A stretch of DNA of 64,000 nucleotides, from assembly GCA_963920765.1 (NCBI GenBank), contig OY987244.1:31999678-32063677 (forward strand), given 5' to 3'. The stretch is from Ulota crispa (taxonomy: Eukaryota > Streptophyta > Bryopsida > Orthotrichales > Orthotrichaceae). Positions 13,465 to 24,956 of this stretch are shown one piece after another. The notes beneath the pieces were generated by a model that was not told where the DNA came from, searched no databases, and saw nothing but the letters and a program-made list of their open reading frames with translations. The position numbers and the translations under genes are program-made. Within the stretch, counting starts at the first letter, position 1. Each line of letters begins with the position of its first letter.

Positions 13465-13872
13465 GGGAACTAATATGTGCACACCCGGGGTTTGATATAC
13501 GCACACCCTCACGGGGTAAATTTTAAGATTTTACCATCAAAAAGTTGAATTTGAAAATTTTGAATTCAGATTTGGACTTAGTGACCTTGATTTAGTCTAA
13601 AACCATAAAAGAAGTTAGAATTGAACAACACCTAATGAATTTTTTTTTTTTAACAAACAAAAGTAAAAGTAATAGTTTGCACCCTACCTAAGCTTTTTCA
13701 TTGGGAGTTGTTCAATTCTAACTTCTTTTGTGGTTCTAGACTAAATTAAGATCTCTAAGTTCAATTCCAAATTCAAAATTTTCAAATTCAACTTTTTAAT
13801 GGTAAAATTCTAAAATTTACCCTACACGGGGTATGCATATATCAAACTCCAGGTGTGTACATATCAATTCCC
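13465..13872. mobile_element. hAT-like MITE with perfect 8-bp target duplication
   Basis: A 408-bp fold-back element is flanked on both sides by ATAATTAA (13457-13464 and 13873-13880). Its ends are GGGAACTAATATGTGCACAC on the left and, read inward on the other strand, GGGAATTGATATGTACACAC. The arms remain complementary far inside, through blocks such as AAGTTGAATTTGAAAATTTT and GAAGTTAGAATTGAACAAC. It has no coding capacity. An 8-bp duplication is the hallmark of the hAT superfamily; the assignment to hAT is inference from that length. Confidence 0.85.
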
Positions 13873-13880
13873 ATAATTAA

Positions 13881-14891
13881 AGTGCCTTTTTTATCTTATG
13901 AATTCCAAAGGCACCCTCCCACCATTGCTGATGAATGTACATTACTTGGAAAGAAACATACACATTGCCTATTTTGCATGTCAAAGGACTTGCATGATAT
14001 AGATTACAATTTGCATTTTCTTGGTTTGCATTATACTTTTGTAACCTTATGCAATCCCAATCAAGCGTACCAAATTTTAGTTCCAAAAAACCTAAATCTT
14101 ATTTTTGGTGAATTTTTTTGTATTAAATTCACGGTTTTACATGATAATTGATTGAAAAACATTGGTGATAATTTTTTGAGATTTGATAGCATTTGTATGT
14201 AGGAAACATTCATATGCATATCTTCCATGCTAAAACAAATCTCCTTAACCCCTAAGCGTCCCAAGACCTCAAAATAGGGCGCTTAGAAATGAAAAAGTTC
14301 TTGTTTGACTTATTATAATCTTTCTATTGGAACAGTCAAACCATTTGTCCTTTTTCTTATAATTTGGAGCTTGTCTCACCTACCATTCAATATGGTTAGA
14401 TTTTGTGTATCTTGTTTGTGATAACAATTTGGTTGGATTGAGTGTAAGTGGGTTTAGATTTTGCTAAATATGGGCTGGATGCCCAGGAATTAAGTATCAA
14501 AATTTTGATCTACACAAACCTTCATGTGACCTATAATATGCCCAAATTTTGTAAAATAAATAATTTTCTTTTTAAACTAACTTTTCACCAATGTTCAAAA
14601 GTACAAACTTAGTCACAATGTATGAGTTAGATAGAAAAATCTGATTATCTTAGGGAGCGCCGGAGCGGTGGGTGTGTGAATAGATGCTTGTGTGTAATAA
14701 AAAGTGCGTATCTTTTATTCCGGGTACTGTACTTTACATTGCAGCGCAAAACACGAGGTGGCTTACGTGGCGAGCTTTGAGCAAGCGCGGAGGAATTTGA
14801 AAGTTTTCTAGTGAGGGGAGAGTTGTGCCTAAATTCTTCGGTTTTCTCCGAAGCTCTGCAGGTTTGAGAGCGAAGCGAGAGAGAGGTGGAG
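13881..14891. other. Repeat remnant and 5' flank of the esterase gene
   Basis: Positions 14040-14260 are a dispersed repeat also present at 34330-34520 and in both arms of the palindrome at 42.9-44.0 kb; a shared landmark is TGAAAAACATTGGTGAT. At 14238-14290 a TTAACCCCTAAGCGTCCC end and a GGGCGCTTAG sequence resemble TTAACCC-type element ends. From about 14650 composition rises, and the sequence just before 14892 is the probable promoter and 5'UTR of the esterase. Confidence 0.45.
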
Positions 14892-17518
14892 ATGGCTCCT
14901 CATGCGAGGCCGAAGTTCGTGCTCTACGGAGCATCTATGACGGAGTACGCTTTCAACCTTGGCGGCTGGGGTGCAGCTCTCGCCGATCTCTACTGCCGCA
15001 AGGTAATTTCATTGTTTCGCTTTTGGTCCGAGTTTGGTTTGTTTTGCTTCTGGTCCGGGTTTGGTTTGTTTTGCCTTCTGCGTCAATGTAGTTGCTTGCC
15101 ACGTTGGTTTAGAGTTCGAGTAAATTGTTGGATTGCTGTGTATGCGGTGGGTTTTTTTGCGTCCTGTTTTACTCCTCTAATGGCTAGTGAATTGTTGTTG
15201 AATGTGGTTACTGGATTTTTAGGGCACGGCAATGGGGCCTTCTACTTTCGGGATTTTATCGCTTGTTGAACTGTTTACGCACTGTTGTAATGTTTACAAT
15301 GTACTTGGGGGCTTGATCCTGCACTTGGCTGCAATCTATTAAGAAGTTGGTGCAACCGAAACTAACTAGCCTAACAATATTAGGTCTTTTGCCGGTTCTG
15401 AGTACTGAAGACATTTGTGGTGACTTTTTCTCTGCAGGCAGACATTGTGCTCAGAGGATATCGAGGATGGAATACTCGTCAAGCTCTTCAAGCTCTAGAC
15501 AACGTGTTCCCCAAAGTATGTAAAGTGGGCGAATCATGGTCGAGGGCGGAAATTTTGATGCAAATCCGATTCGCTGAAACATAGTTTCGTTTTGAATTTG
15601 TATTCCTCAATTAGAAATGCATTTTTTTGAGGTTTAACTATAGCCAAAATACGTACAGGACGAAATAGCGTGAAGTGGTATGTGAATCTCGTTGTCTTGG
15701 TTAAAGTTTTTTTGGAGCTCTTTTGATGTTGTTGCTCCCGATCGATTTTTAAAAATTTGAGAGTATGCTGACGAACATCAGGATGCAGAAGTCCAGCCAG
15801 AGCTTGTAGTGGTATTTTTTGGAGCCAACGACGGTGCTTTTCCCATGCCAAGCGGCAGAGGACAACATGTTCCCCTCCCAGAGTTTGAAGAAAATTTGTG
15901 TTATATTGCGGCACATCTCCAGGTATATCTGCCCTACAAAGTGAAATTTTCTGTTCGTCGTGGTTCTTTCCAGTAGATGAGTTCTAGTGAAGAGCTGGCC
16001 TGCATTTTTTGTACAGAGGTTTGAGGATCTAAAAGTAGGTTACCACCCTTCCACAAGGTTGTTTTTATAAGAAACTGTTCTTTCTTTGTTCAACAGGGAC
16101 TGTCGGAGAAGACTAGGGTAATACTGACAACTGCACCACCCATATACGAGGCTGCCCGCTTAGAAGGCAGCAGGTTTGTTCACAATACCCTATGAAGAAG
16201 TTTTTTCTCTTGTTATAATGAAGGTTAGAAGCAGATGGTATGTAATATTGAGTATCTTATGGAAATCGAAACTCTGAAACTTCCGGTTTTTGCTAGTTCC
16301 AGAATACACACGTTTTAGCTCATGCATTACTATTTATTTAACAACTGAAACCAGATAATTCCGATGCTAGCTTATTTGGATGCAAGTGTTTCGCAGTTTT
16401 TATTGCAAATAATGAACGATTGACGAAGCGATTTGTGTAGGAATTGGGCTCCTGATCAATGCTTACAACTGGTGCAGGGCAAGATACGGTGAGAAGGGAG
16501 GAAAATACTTGGATCGCACAAATGAGCGTGCGTGTCAATATGCCGCAGCCTGCAGAAGTGCAGCTCAGAGAATGGGAGTGGGTAACATTGACCTCTGGAC
16601 CTCAGTTCAACGGCAGCCACATTGGCAAACTGCCTGCCTCACGTAAGAGTCTCACAAGTGTAACATGTACTATCAATATTTGTTTCAAAGGATTAGCTCG
16701 TCTTCAATAGAAGCTAGTTGTTGCCCCAATGATACATAATTACTGGACTATTATACTACTGTTTACTTTACTTTGTTCTGATCTAGGTACATGTAAATAA
16801 TCTAATAAAGACCTGCTGATTCTTATTAGGCTGCATTCTTCTGCGTTTTCATACGTAGAGCACCCACACGCAAGAAATATTCTAGAAACCCTAGCCTGCT
16901 TATAATCGGCGGGATTCACGTCAGAAACATTCTTAAACGACGTTGCACTTGGCAGGGTTTTTAATGCGGCTAGATTTTCTAGAATTCTGACACTTTTGTG
17001 GGGTTTTCATCAAGCTAAAATACCATATTAGTTAAATCGGGAAAAAGTGAGGGACCATTTTGTACTCCCCTTTAATCTTACATACAGTAAATGTAGGCAT
17101 AGCTATAGCTCAAAGTTGTAATTATTTGAAATTCTTGGAGCAATCACTGAGACTTCACTATTGTACAAGAAGCTGCATGCTTGTTCTTTTGTAATATGCT
17201 AAATTGTACATAATGACAGAAAAGTGAAAGTCCCAAAATGTACTATTTTTCCCAATTTATCTAATATGGTGATGAGTAAGCTTTTAGAGGTCGATTTGTC
17301 ATTCTCATTTGGGTTTCTGTATGAGAGAATGCAGGGATGGAATGCATCTGAGTTCGCAAGGGAGCGCCGTGATGCTGGAGGAGCTAGTCAAAGTGTTGAA
17401 AGAGGCGCCCTGGCAGCCAAGCTTGCACTACGATGCAATGACGGAAGATTACTTTGGACTCTCTTTATCTATTCATCCCTGTGAAGAAGACGTTGAAGCC
17501 GCAAGAGTTTCATCTTGA
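14892..17518 (+). CDS. CPRD49: SGNH/GDSL esterase, CPRD49-like
   Basis: Six exons join in frame: 14892-15002, 15438-15515, 15782-15922, 16097-16173, 16478-16642, 17335-17518 (756 nt, 251 aa). It follows the plant CPRD49/isoamyl-acetate-hydrolysing-esterase-like family along its whole length. SGNH block I is GASMTE (predicted nucleophile Ser15), block II RGYRGWN (oxyanion Gly47), block III FFGANDG (Asn79), and block V DGMHLS (Asp192, His195). The usual GDS is GAS, so the first-block Asp is replaced; Arabidopsis relatives also lack it (GSS). These enzymes hydrolyse short ester or acyl substrates; the physiological substrate is unknown. No signal peptide is visible, so it is probably cytosolic. 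The ATG fits the family start (ARPKFVLYG), and every intron is GT-AG. Confidence 0.93.
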
Positions 17519-19978
17519 AGTCTCATGCGTCAGTTCACATTGTAATCATTTCTCACTAGAGCTTTTGCGGCTTGACTAGCAAAGAGTACTTTAGCACTCT
17601 TTACTTCAGGATGCTGCTGTCGTTGGTGCACCATTCACAAGGGTAGACAAAGTTTCAGCACATACAGGCACGCAAGAGTGGCAGGCTCATGTGCATATTC
17701 TAACTCTTACCATTAACCCAAAGCTTGCTGCGTCATGTGCTCATTTGCAAGCGATCAACGGAATTTTTAGCCAAGTCTTTGCATTAGTAGATTGCATTTA
17801 TGCCTATAGAATCGCACGAAGTTCTTACCAAGTTTGTGTCAGTTTTATTAAAGCGCTAGCTGCAAGGCTGGGAAGCAGGCTGGTATTGGGGATGGGCATG
17901 CCGCTTCTGCATCTAATTCTTTGCCGTGAGCTTACTGCTTTGATTTTTCATCTTAGTTTTTCATCAAAAGAGGCTTTACACGCCAATGTGTTCACTGCTA
18001 TTATCGCTATGGCCATAACCTTGAGCTTGTAAATAAATCATTGCTGTCAAGCTACGAGGTGTAATCCCTCAGTAATAGTCGTCCAGTTGAGTTTGAGGAG
18101 GTCTCTTGCAATTGGAGCCACTTTGTATATCCGTAGTGTTCGGTTTAAATAGTAAACAGGAACCAAGAAACCAGTGCAACTTGCTAGATGAGCACCATGG
18201 TCACGCCAAATCCTACTGCATGGAAGATCGTCTGTCTTGTCCAGAAAATGTGTCTCTAGAAAACCATGCAAATGTGGTATGGCAATGTGACGCTTTTTAC
18301 ATAAATTTGCAATGGATCCAGACAACAGTTGTAACCTGAAATAAAAGTTCATGAAAGAGTGGAAAATACATCTTTACTTTGCACATTGCTAGGAGACAAA
18401 TAAACCATGGCAATTTGAATTGCCCATATATTTCACTCATTACAACTAGGTAACTCTCCTTTCTTAAGTCTCCACGGGGCTATCTATTAGGCCTTACATG
18501 TTTTTTGAATTTATTGGAAGAAAATCTAGTGTTACACTTGCCCCTTACAGGTATTGTAAGAAATCTAACTAAGGTAGCACCACCCATACCTGACCATTTA
18601 AAGAAACCTGGTCCCCTTGTACCCAAGGTTTTCATTTCAATTTTGAAATGAAAATCTTGGGTACAGGGGGTCAAGTCTGTCACGCAGTCAGGAATGGGTG
18701 GTGCTACCTTATTGCAGAAATCTAGCTGCATGACAATTCACAAGGTATATTGCACAATTGAAACCAATTTAAATGGCGTTACAATTATTATATATTGATG
18801 CAAAATTGCCTCCTATAGCTAAGCAAGCTCTTGATTGAGATTGGAGAATTTGTGCTATTTGGTTTTAAGCTAGTATCACTAGAAGAGGAATTTGTCAAAC
18901 TTCCAAGGAAACATATATTGTATGTGCAACTCACTCCTTAAATATAATATTAAAAAATTCTTTCTAAACCTCTCAATTCTTTCTAATGCCCCTTTTCATT
19001 TCCTCTAATGCCAATGAACAAGTTTTCAAATGCTAATTAAGATAAGTAGTGTTCTAACTAAAGTTGGAAAACTAAAGGTTGTAGCTTAGTTGTCCTAGGA
19101 GGTTCAACCGTTGAAGGTACAAGAGATGGAGAAGAGGAGACCAAAGAGACCCACAAAAAAGAAAATGTTAGAATTGAAGAAGATGCTCAAAAGTCTTTAG
19201 GTTTTGCTTGATTGGCACAACTTTGACAACCCAACTTTTGAAAGACCAATCTACGATCCAAGCTTAAGTATCCCCAGTGCTAACTGGGTACCTCATTTGG
19301 GGTCAAGCTAAGAGCTAAATGGAGCTAAATTAACAAGGCCATATCCAACTCAACTGTCTGCAAATTTGATCTTGAAAGAAAAAATCCATTTTCAGGGAAC
19401 TTTGACCTCACATCTATATCATGTCAAGCTTCATTAACTCTTACATCCGTGTCTCAGAATACTATTTGGAGCACAGAATTTCTGTGTTTTATATCTTTAT
19501 ATCAATGGCTTCTCCTCTGACCACTGATCCCAAGTATCATTTTCATAATTAACTCTGGTGGCTACAACCACCGTCAAATGTGCTAAAACTTCAAAGTCAA
19601 CACTGGAATTCACAATTCTTGTACCCGTAAAAATTTTGGTTTACGTGTTGCTAAATTAGGCCACAATTGTGAACAGTACTATTACCAGTACTGGACAAGG
19701 TAATGGTGACAGGGCAATAGATTATTCTGTTGCCCCAAGAAGAAAAAGAAGGTAGGACAGACACAATTCGGTATGTGACTGCCGAATATGAACAAATTTT
19801 AAAAGAATTCTGGTAGAAGATCCTCAGCAGGTCATGCTTACTGCTTCTAACTGTACAAAGGTTTTGGTTTTCTGCAAGACGCACAGCACTGATTTCATAA
19901 TATCAGATCTTAGTAATGACTTATCATCACTGATAGCCTTACCCCAGCTTAACTGTATTTGATTTGTCACCAAACACA
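17519..19978. other. Convergent intergenic region between esterase and CPOX genes
   Basis: Positions 17519 to about 18060 are a plausible esterase 3'UTR. The intermediate composition continues, with an open frame at 17691-18032 that matches no family I recognise. Beyond that the DNA is AT-rich. It holds one short fold-back element (18570-18711) and otherwise no gene signal. The 3'UTR of the oppositely oriented CPOX-like gene should lie just below 19979. Confidence 0.45.
18570..18711. mobile_element. Short TAAGGTAG fold-back element
   Basis: This 142-bp hairpin has the left arm TAAGGTAGCACCACCCATAC and its near-complement at the right, ending GTGGTGCTACCTTA. The centre is also self-complementary (CCCAAGGTTTTCATTTC against GAAATGAAAATCTTGGG). 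The terminal octamer equals that of the other TAAGGTAG elements in the window, while the interior differs from theirs. Confidence 0.7.
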
Positions 19979-22900
19979 CTAAATCCACGACTGAGGCTTT
20001 TGAAGGATTTTGAGGAGTTCTGCTTCGCGGGACCCTTGCTCTGCAACAACGTCGTATTTCCAGGCTACTAAAGGTGGCGCTGCAAAAAGAAAAAAGAAAT
20101 AATGAGCATCAGATTTCCAAAACAGCCGAGGTTTAAAAACGAGCCTTAGTTTATTTCTTATTTGGAAATAAGTGAAGTATTCACCTGAGACCATGATGGA
20201 TTCAATGCGGCCACCATCTAATCCGAACTTCACTCCACGGTCGTAAAGCAAATTGAACTCTAAGTATCGTCCTCGACGAAGCAGTTGCCATTCTCTCTCT
20301 GCCTCACCATAAGGTAGCGTTCGCCTTAAATTAGCTATGGGTAAATAGCTCGGCATGAAGCCTTCCGCAACATCTCTCACGAAGGAAAACACTGCATCAG
20401 TGTCTGCCTCTTTAGAGTCACCCTTGTTCTGAAACGCAAGAGAACACATACAGATTATGAGGACACATACGAATTATGAGGAGAGAAGTACGAAGCTAAG
20501 ACAGATAATACTAGAACCGTAAAAGACCTGATTCCGTCTCCTATATAGAGTCACCTCGTTACCAGTAGCTACGCATCACATGGTTGGAAATATTAGCAAG
20601 TTTTGTAAGCCGAAAGTTTAAAGAGATTGAATGAAAATGGGGTAGTCTACTGTCACTTATGATGGTCTACAACTGCGTGAGATATTTATACGCGGTGATA
20701 AAAATTCAATCTCTGAACAGATTCGGCTCCTGTACCCCAAAAAAAATCCTCATCTATACAATTCTCCCAAAAATCATACTCCTACATGTGTTAAAATGCA
20801 TGAAAGTATCCTCCACCTCATGTGCTAAACATCTAGAAAAGCGGAGTTGACCAATATGAAGTACCTTCGATTGATCGCCGCTATTAATCTGAAAGGATTC
20901 CAAGTCATCAAAAAAGATCCCTCCCGTTCCACGGTGTTCTTTGCGAGCAGGTATGTAAAAGTACTTGTCACACGCTGCCTTGCTCTCTTCGTAAAGAGTA
21001 GACGAGTACTTGTCACAAATGGCCTTGTAATATGCATGAAAGTCTCGTGCATCCTGCTCGAAAAGATCTGCCGCAACCAGAGAGAGAGAGGCTTCAGAAA
21101 GATTCTGGGAAAAAAAAACCATTTCAGAGCAACGAAGAGAAGTGTGACAGGAGTTTGAAAGAATTTCACGTTTCAAACCAACGAACTATTTCACAACGGA
21201 AGAGTAACCTTTACGTATGGATTCATAAAAATCAGCGATTGCAAAAAGGAGGTGGATGGATGTGAATAGATAGTTACAGCATGGAGTCAGATCTGCGCCT
21301 CCTCCAAACCAACCTTGACTTCCCTCAACCTGCCGCACACCCAACAAATAACTTCAAGGTGTTAACAAGCTTAATGGTACCCATCAGAGACGTGATTAGC
21401 CTAAACAGAGAAAGAATTCCAGCAATGGTTATGGTAGCTGTGTAAATTTGAGGCCAACAATGAAAGCACTGGGTATGCACTTTCTTAGTTGACAGGTGCA
21501 GAGGAGCATAATGAAGAAGAGTAACAACTGGACAGGACCCTGCAAAGTTTACGTAGGGAATGATGTAAAATTGCAAAGACGAAAGGGGGACACACCACAA
21601 AGTAGCGGATGTCTGATCTGAAGGTGGGCACCATAGGGCTACACGGGTGGAACACAAGCGACAGCGCCCCTGCAAAGTACGAGGCTCCAGCGTCCACTCC
21701 TCGTCCCCGTGAACTCATGGCCTGCCCACATAGTATGCAAAAATGTTATGAAACATTCAAAATTTTGCTAGTGCATGGACTAAAGCCAATGATTGACCAA
21801 ATATTTTTCATTATGACAATTTTGGAAGTCACACTATCTTACATAGGACTGATTTCACACAGACTCGCTAGCCAGAGCATCTGCAGAGATGACCTAATAC
21901 GTGTCAATTGAAAACAAACTACATGCATCAGCATTGGCTCTAATTCTTCATATTGTTCCAAAGCATGAAATCTCAGGATCCATACGATTTTGGGATATAA
22001 AGAGCTAGCTCTAAGTCTTTATTATGAGGAGTCTGTTTGGAGTTTGTTCTATTCATGCCGGGATGTTGTCAAAACACTACTTAACAGAGCAAAGTTAAGT
22101 TCAAAAGGGAGGAAGACATAGAGGTAGAGGGATTAATACCTGCCTTAGCCCTAGCTTCAGACAAATGGCCCCGCACTATCGACACATTCGCTGCTGCCTT
22201 CTCCAAGAGATCTCCTCCTTCCAAAACCCGCGTAATACCGTATCTGTTGATCCAACGAATACACTCAGGTTTATATGAAAAGAACTCGACGAGAAAATGA
22301 AGTTAAATTATCCATGCGTTCTAAGAGGGGAATGCTAAATCGTGAGCAGGTAACCGTGAGCCTAGATTATTTTGTAAAAATACTAAATTTCACCTGTAAC
22401 TATGTACAGATAGGATCCTAATTGTGCATTTTAACCCTTAAACGACAAAAGGCCCTTTGCGACAAGTACAATATGGAGTATATTTCTTGTATTTGGAATG
22501 GATCCACACCTCTACTACATTTGAGACTAACAAAGAAGTTGAAGAATAGATCAATGCGGTTCTAGTGAGCTACTTGCGATCCCAAATTAAATTTTCTTAT
22601 TGGTAGAAAATGACGATGATACGTCAGCATATATACTATGCCCTATGGTCGTTTAAGGGTTAAGCTTTCATCTTCTGAAAAACTTACTGTTTTTTTAATT
22701 TTCTCATTGGTCTTGAGCTTAGAATCGGTTCCTGTTCAGAGCTGCTAGCCCCACTCACCCATTAGATGCGTCGGCCCCTCGTTGCCACTTGTCAAACCCA
22801 AAAACCTTCCCACTTCCATCCGCAGCTGCCGCCTGCCATAGCCACAATCCCTCACATATCAGCATATCAATAACTAAACTGCTAGCATCAACTGGCATTC

Positions 22901-23350
22901 TGCATTCCATTTTGAGCTAGCCTTGCGAGATGATTCAAAGGCTCGGGTGTTTCAAAAACCATAGCCAACAATACTCTTGAAAGACAAGAAGGTTGGTTAC
23001 TGGTGAAGTTTTCCTACGCTCGAGGCAGCATTGGGATTCTCGCCCAGACAATCATGTAAGTTTACCTCATCACAAATAGAGCTCTGCAGATTCACAAGAA
23101 AGGCCTCGAATTCTTCCTGACTGAAAGGCGCTGGTCGAGTCGCCGTGACAGCAGCAGAAGTCCTTTCCTCGGGGGCGCATTCCGCAGCGAATCTCCGCAA
23201 GTTGAGATTGAAACCAACCCCCAACGCCTCGTGTCGCTCCCGGAGCTTCAGAGCCCGCCAAGCAGGGCGCCTTGTGATGCAGCTACGATCTTTGGAAAAC
23301 CTCGAGCATGGGCGGACTTGGAGAGCAGGCACGGCCAAGATGGCGGCCAT
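19979..23350 (-). CDS. HEMF: Coproporphyrinogen III oxidase-like (HemF type)
   Basis: Eight exons are read on the minus strand: 23350-23066, 22832-22759, 22243-22144, 21721-21599, 21329-21278, 21067-20865, 20428-20185, 20079-19979 (1182 nt, 393 aa). HemF enzymes use O2 to decarboxylate coproporphyrinogen III to protoporphyrinogen IX in haem and chlorophyll synthesis. Visible family blocks are GFDKWQRG, ITRVLEGGDLLEKAAANVS, SPMVPTFRSDIRYF, WFGGGADLTPCY, RGTGGIFFDDL, LRRGRYLEFNLLYDRG and GGRIESIMVS. The first exon (about 95 residues, rich in Ala/Arg/Ser) looks like an organellar transit peptide. The usual His-Arg before the glycine-rich signature reads Ala-Arg here (PARKEHRGTGG), and other blocks differ from the classical plastid enzyme, so I place it in a second, divergent plant/algal CPOX group. 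Exon 3 to exon 4 joins in frame only with a GC donor at 22143-22142. Confidence 0.93.
22431..22663. mobile_element. TTAACCC-family MITE in CPOX-like intron 2
   Basis: The ends are TTAACCCTTAAACGAC and its exact reverse complement GTCGTTTAAGGGTTAA. The element is 233 bp and non-coding. The interior (from about 22490: TTGTATTTGGAATGGATCCA, then GATCAATGCGGTTCTAGTGA) is shared with the copy at 26752-26969. It lies wholly within the intron between exons 2 and 3 of the CPOX-like gene. Confidence 0.85.
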
Positions 23351-23398
23351 GGCACTGAAAGCTTGAAAAGGCTCGGTAAATCTGGATGGAATGTATTA

Positions 23399-23709
23399 GG
23401 CCCGGTTCAGACTAGCGTCTGGCCGAAAATTTCTCAAACGTGATTGGTTGAAATTTGGCTTTTCTCGGCGGTTGGGTTCAGACTGTAAGTTTGTCCGGCA
23501 TTTTTATATCCATTTTCACTATCGTGGGGACCACTTCAGCGGCCAAGATAGTGAAGATTTGGGGCCTACTCCAAGGGTGGTACCAAACTTGTCCGGTAGA
23601 GGCACACTCTTGGATGACACGCGATTACATAGAAAAGTTTCTATCAGGCAAAACACCGGACGGGGTGCCAATTTTTGTGTTTCAACCTGTCGCTAGTCTG
23701 AACCGGGCC
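23399..23709. mobile_element. TIR element abutting the CPOX-like start codon
   Basis: A 311-bp element has perfect inverted ends GGCCCGGTTCAGACTAGCG, flanked by TA on both sides (23397-23398 and 23710-23711). Its near end lies 48 bp upstream of the ATG of the minus-strand CPOX-like gene, so it sits in the 5'UTR or core promoter. The symmetry extends to TTA...TAA, which would fit insertion at a TTA/TAA or TA target (PIF/Harbinger or Tc1/mariner-like). The superfamily is not settled by the sequence alone. Confidence 0.82.
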
Positions 23710-23712
23710 TAA

Positions 23713-23906
23713 GAGGTAAAGTAAGCATACCCAATTCCGCCCACCTACCCAATGCCATTCAAATGTCACCTACTGGTATTTTTAGAACTTAAATCTAGGG
23801 ACGGCATAGACAGCTCATTTTTGTGACATTTCAGTTCTAAAATTACCAATATGGGACATTTGAACAACATTGGGTAGGTGGATGGAATTGGGTATACTTA
23901 CCTTAG
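23713..23906. mobile_element. Fold-back element adjacent to the CPOX upstream MITE
   Basis: An almost full-length inverted repeat of about 194 bp. The left arm holds CATACCCAATTCCGCCCACC TACCCAATG; the right arm holds CATTGGGTAGGTGGATGGAA TTGGGTATACTTACC. The central arms (ATTCAAATGTCACC against GGGACATTTGAAC) pair as well. It starts only a few bases from the end of the 23399-23709 element, so two elements inserted side by side upstream of the CPOX-like gene. Confidence 0.75.
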
Positions 23907-24046
23907 ACACATCCATACTCAAGAATGAAATTTTTATGAAGAATGAGAAGTTGTGGAGTGAGTGGAAATAGGAGCCAATAGGAGCACTTCTACATGGAAG
24001 AAGGTGTGCCTTCCCCTTTTGTGCTCTGAAGAATGGAGAATGAGTT

Positions 24047-24439
24047 TAAGGTAGTATGCTCTAAAACTCGTCACTTTAAGGGTTGGTTTGCTTTTTCATG
24101 GGCTTTCTGGGACATGAAGATTTTTTGTCTAATTTTCTGATAGATGTCAAATGTAGCACAATTTTTTTCATATTTTTTGAAGCATTATTGAATTGTTGAT
24201 GATTTTTCAAAGTTTTTTGTAGTAATCACCTATTTGTCACTCTATTTCTTCCATAAATTGTACTCTTGCAGCTTCTAAAAAGATGAGGTGAAACAAAGGA
24301 ATATGATTGGCTCTTGCAAAAGAAAACACCTTTCCTTCTATGATTTAAAGTGGTCCATTCAAGGACCACTTCATATCTATTCTGAGCTACCTATGAGACT
24401 CTTAATATGACAGTGTCAATTTTAGAGCACACTACCTTA
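24047..24439. mobile_element. TAAGGTAG-family TIR element
   Basis: The left end is TAAGGTAGTATGCTCTAAAA and the right end is TTTTAGAGCACACTACCTTA, imperfect inverted repeats of about 20 bp. The element is 393 bp, without an open frame of interest. The terminal octamer matches the other TAAGGTAG elements; the interior is not obviously shared. Confidence 0.72.
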
Positions 24440-24956
24440 TTTACTATAGAAAAAAGTGTTGCGGTAAGAAAGCAAGTTGCAATCATACACTCAACCAAGG
24501 CCATTTTTTACAAACCGTATTTATTAAAGTGCCAATGGCATTTTTGGGGACATGACCCCACATTGCCCTAAAAGGCAATTCAACTCAACGAAGGCCTCCA
24601 ACTACAAAGAGGGTGAAAGCAAGAAGAGCAAGATAAAAAAGAGATACACATGGCCAAAAACTTCACATGCTCATTCTTCTCCTTTGGAGGTGAAGAGAAA
24701 AACTTCTCAAATTTCAAAGAATGTGACTTCCAAAAATCAAGAAGAGAGTGCCATGACCCCATTCTAAGATTGAGAATGGGCTGAAGAAGGTGTGACTACC
24801 CTAAAAAGAGTAGAGAATCAAATTCTAAGTGAGAGTATAGTTCTAAAGGTCATTTTATCCCAGGTTCTAGGTTTCATTGGGTCCTTTCAACTTTTGGAGG
24901 ATTTATTTGTAGTTTATAGTTCAAGAGTATTTGTGCAATTTTTGAAAAAGCAAGGG

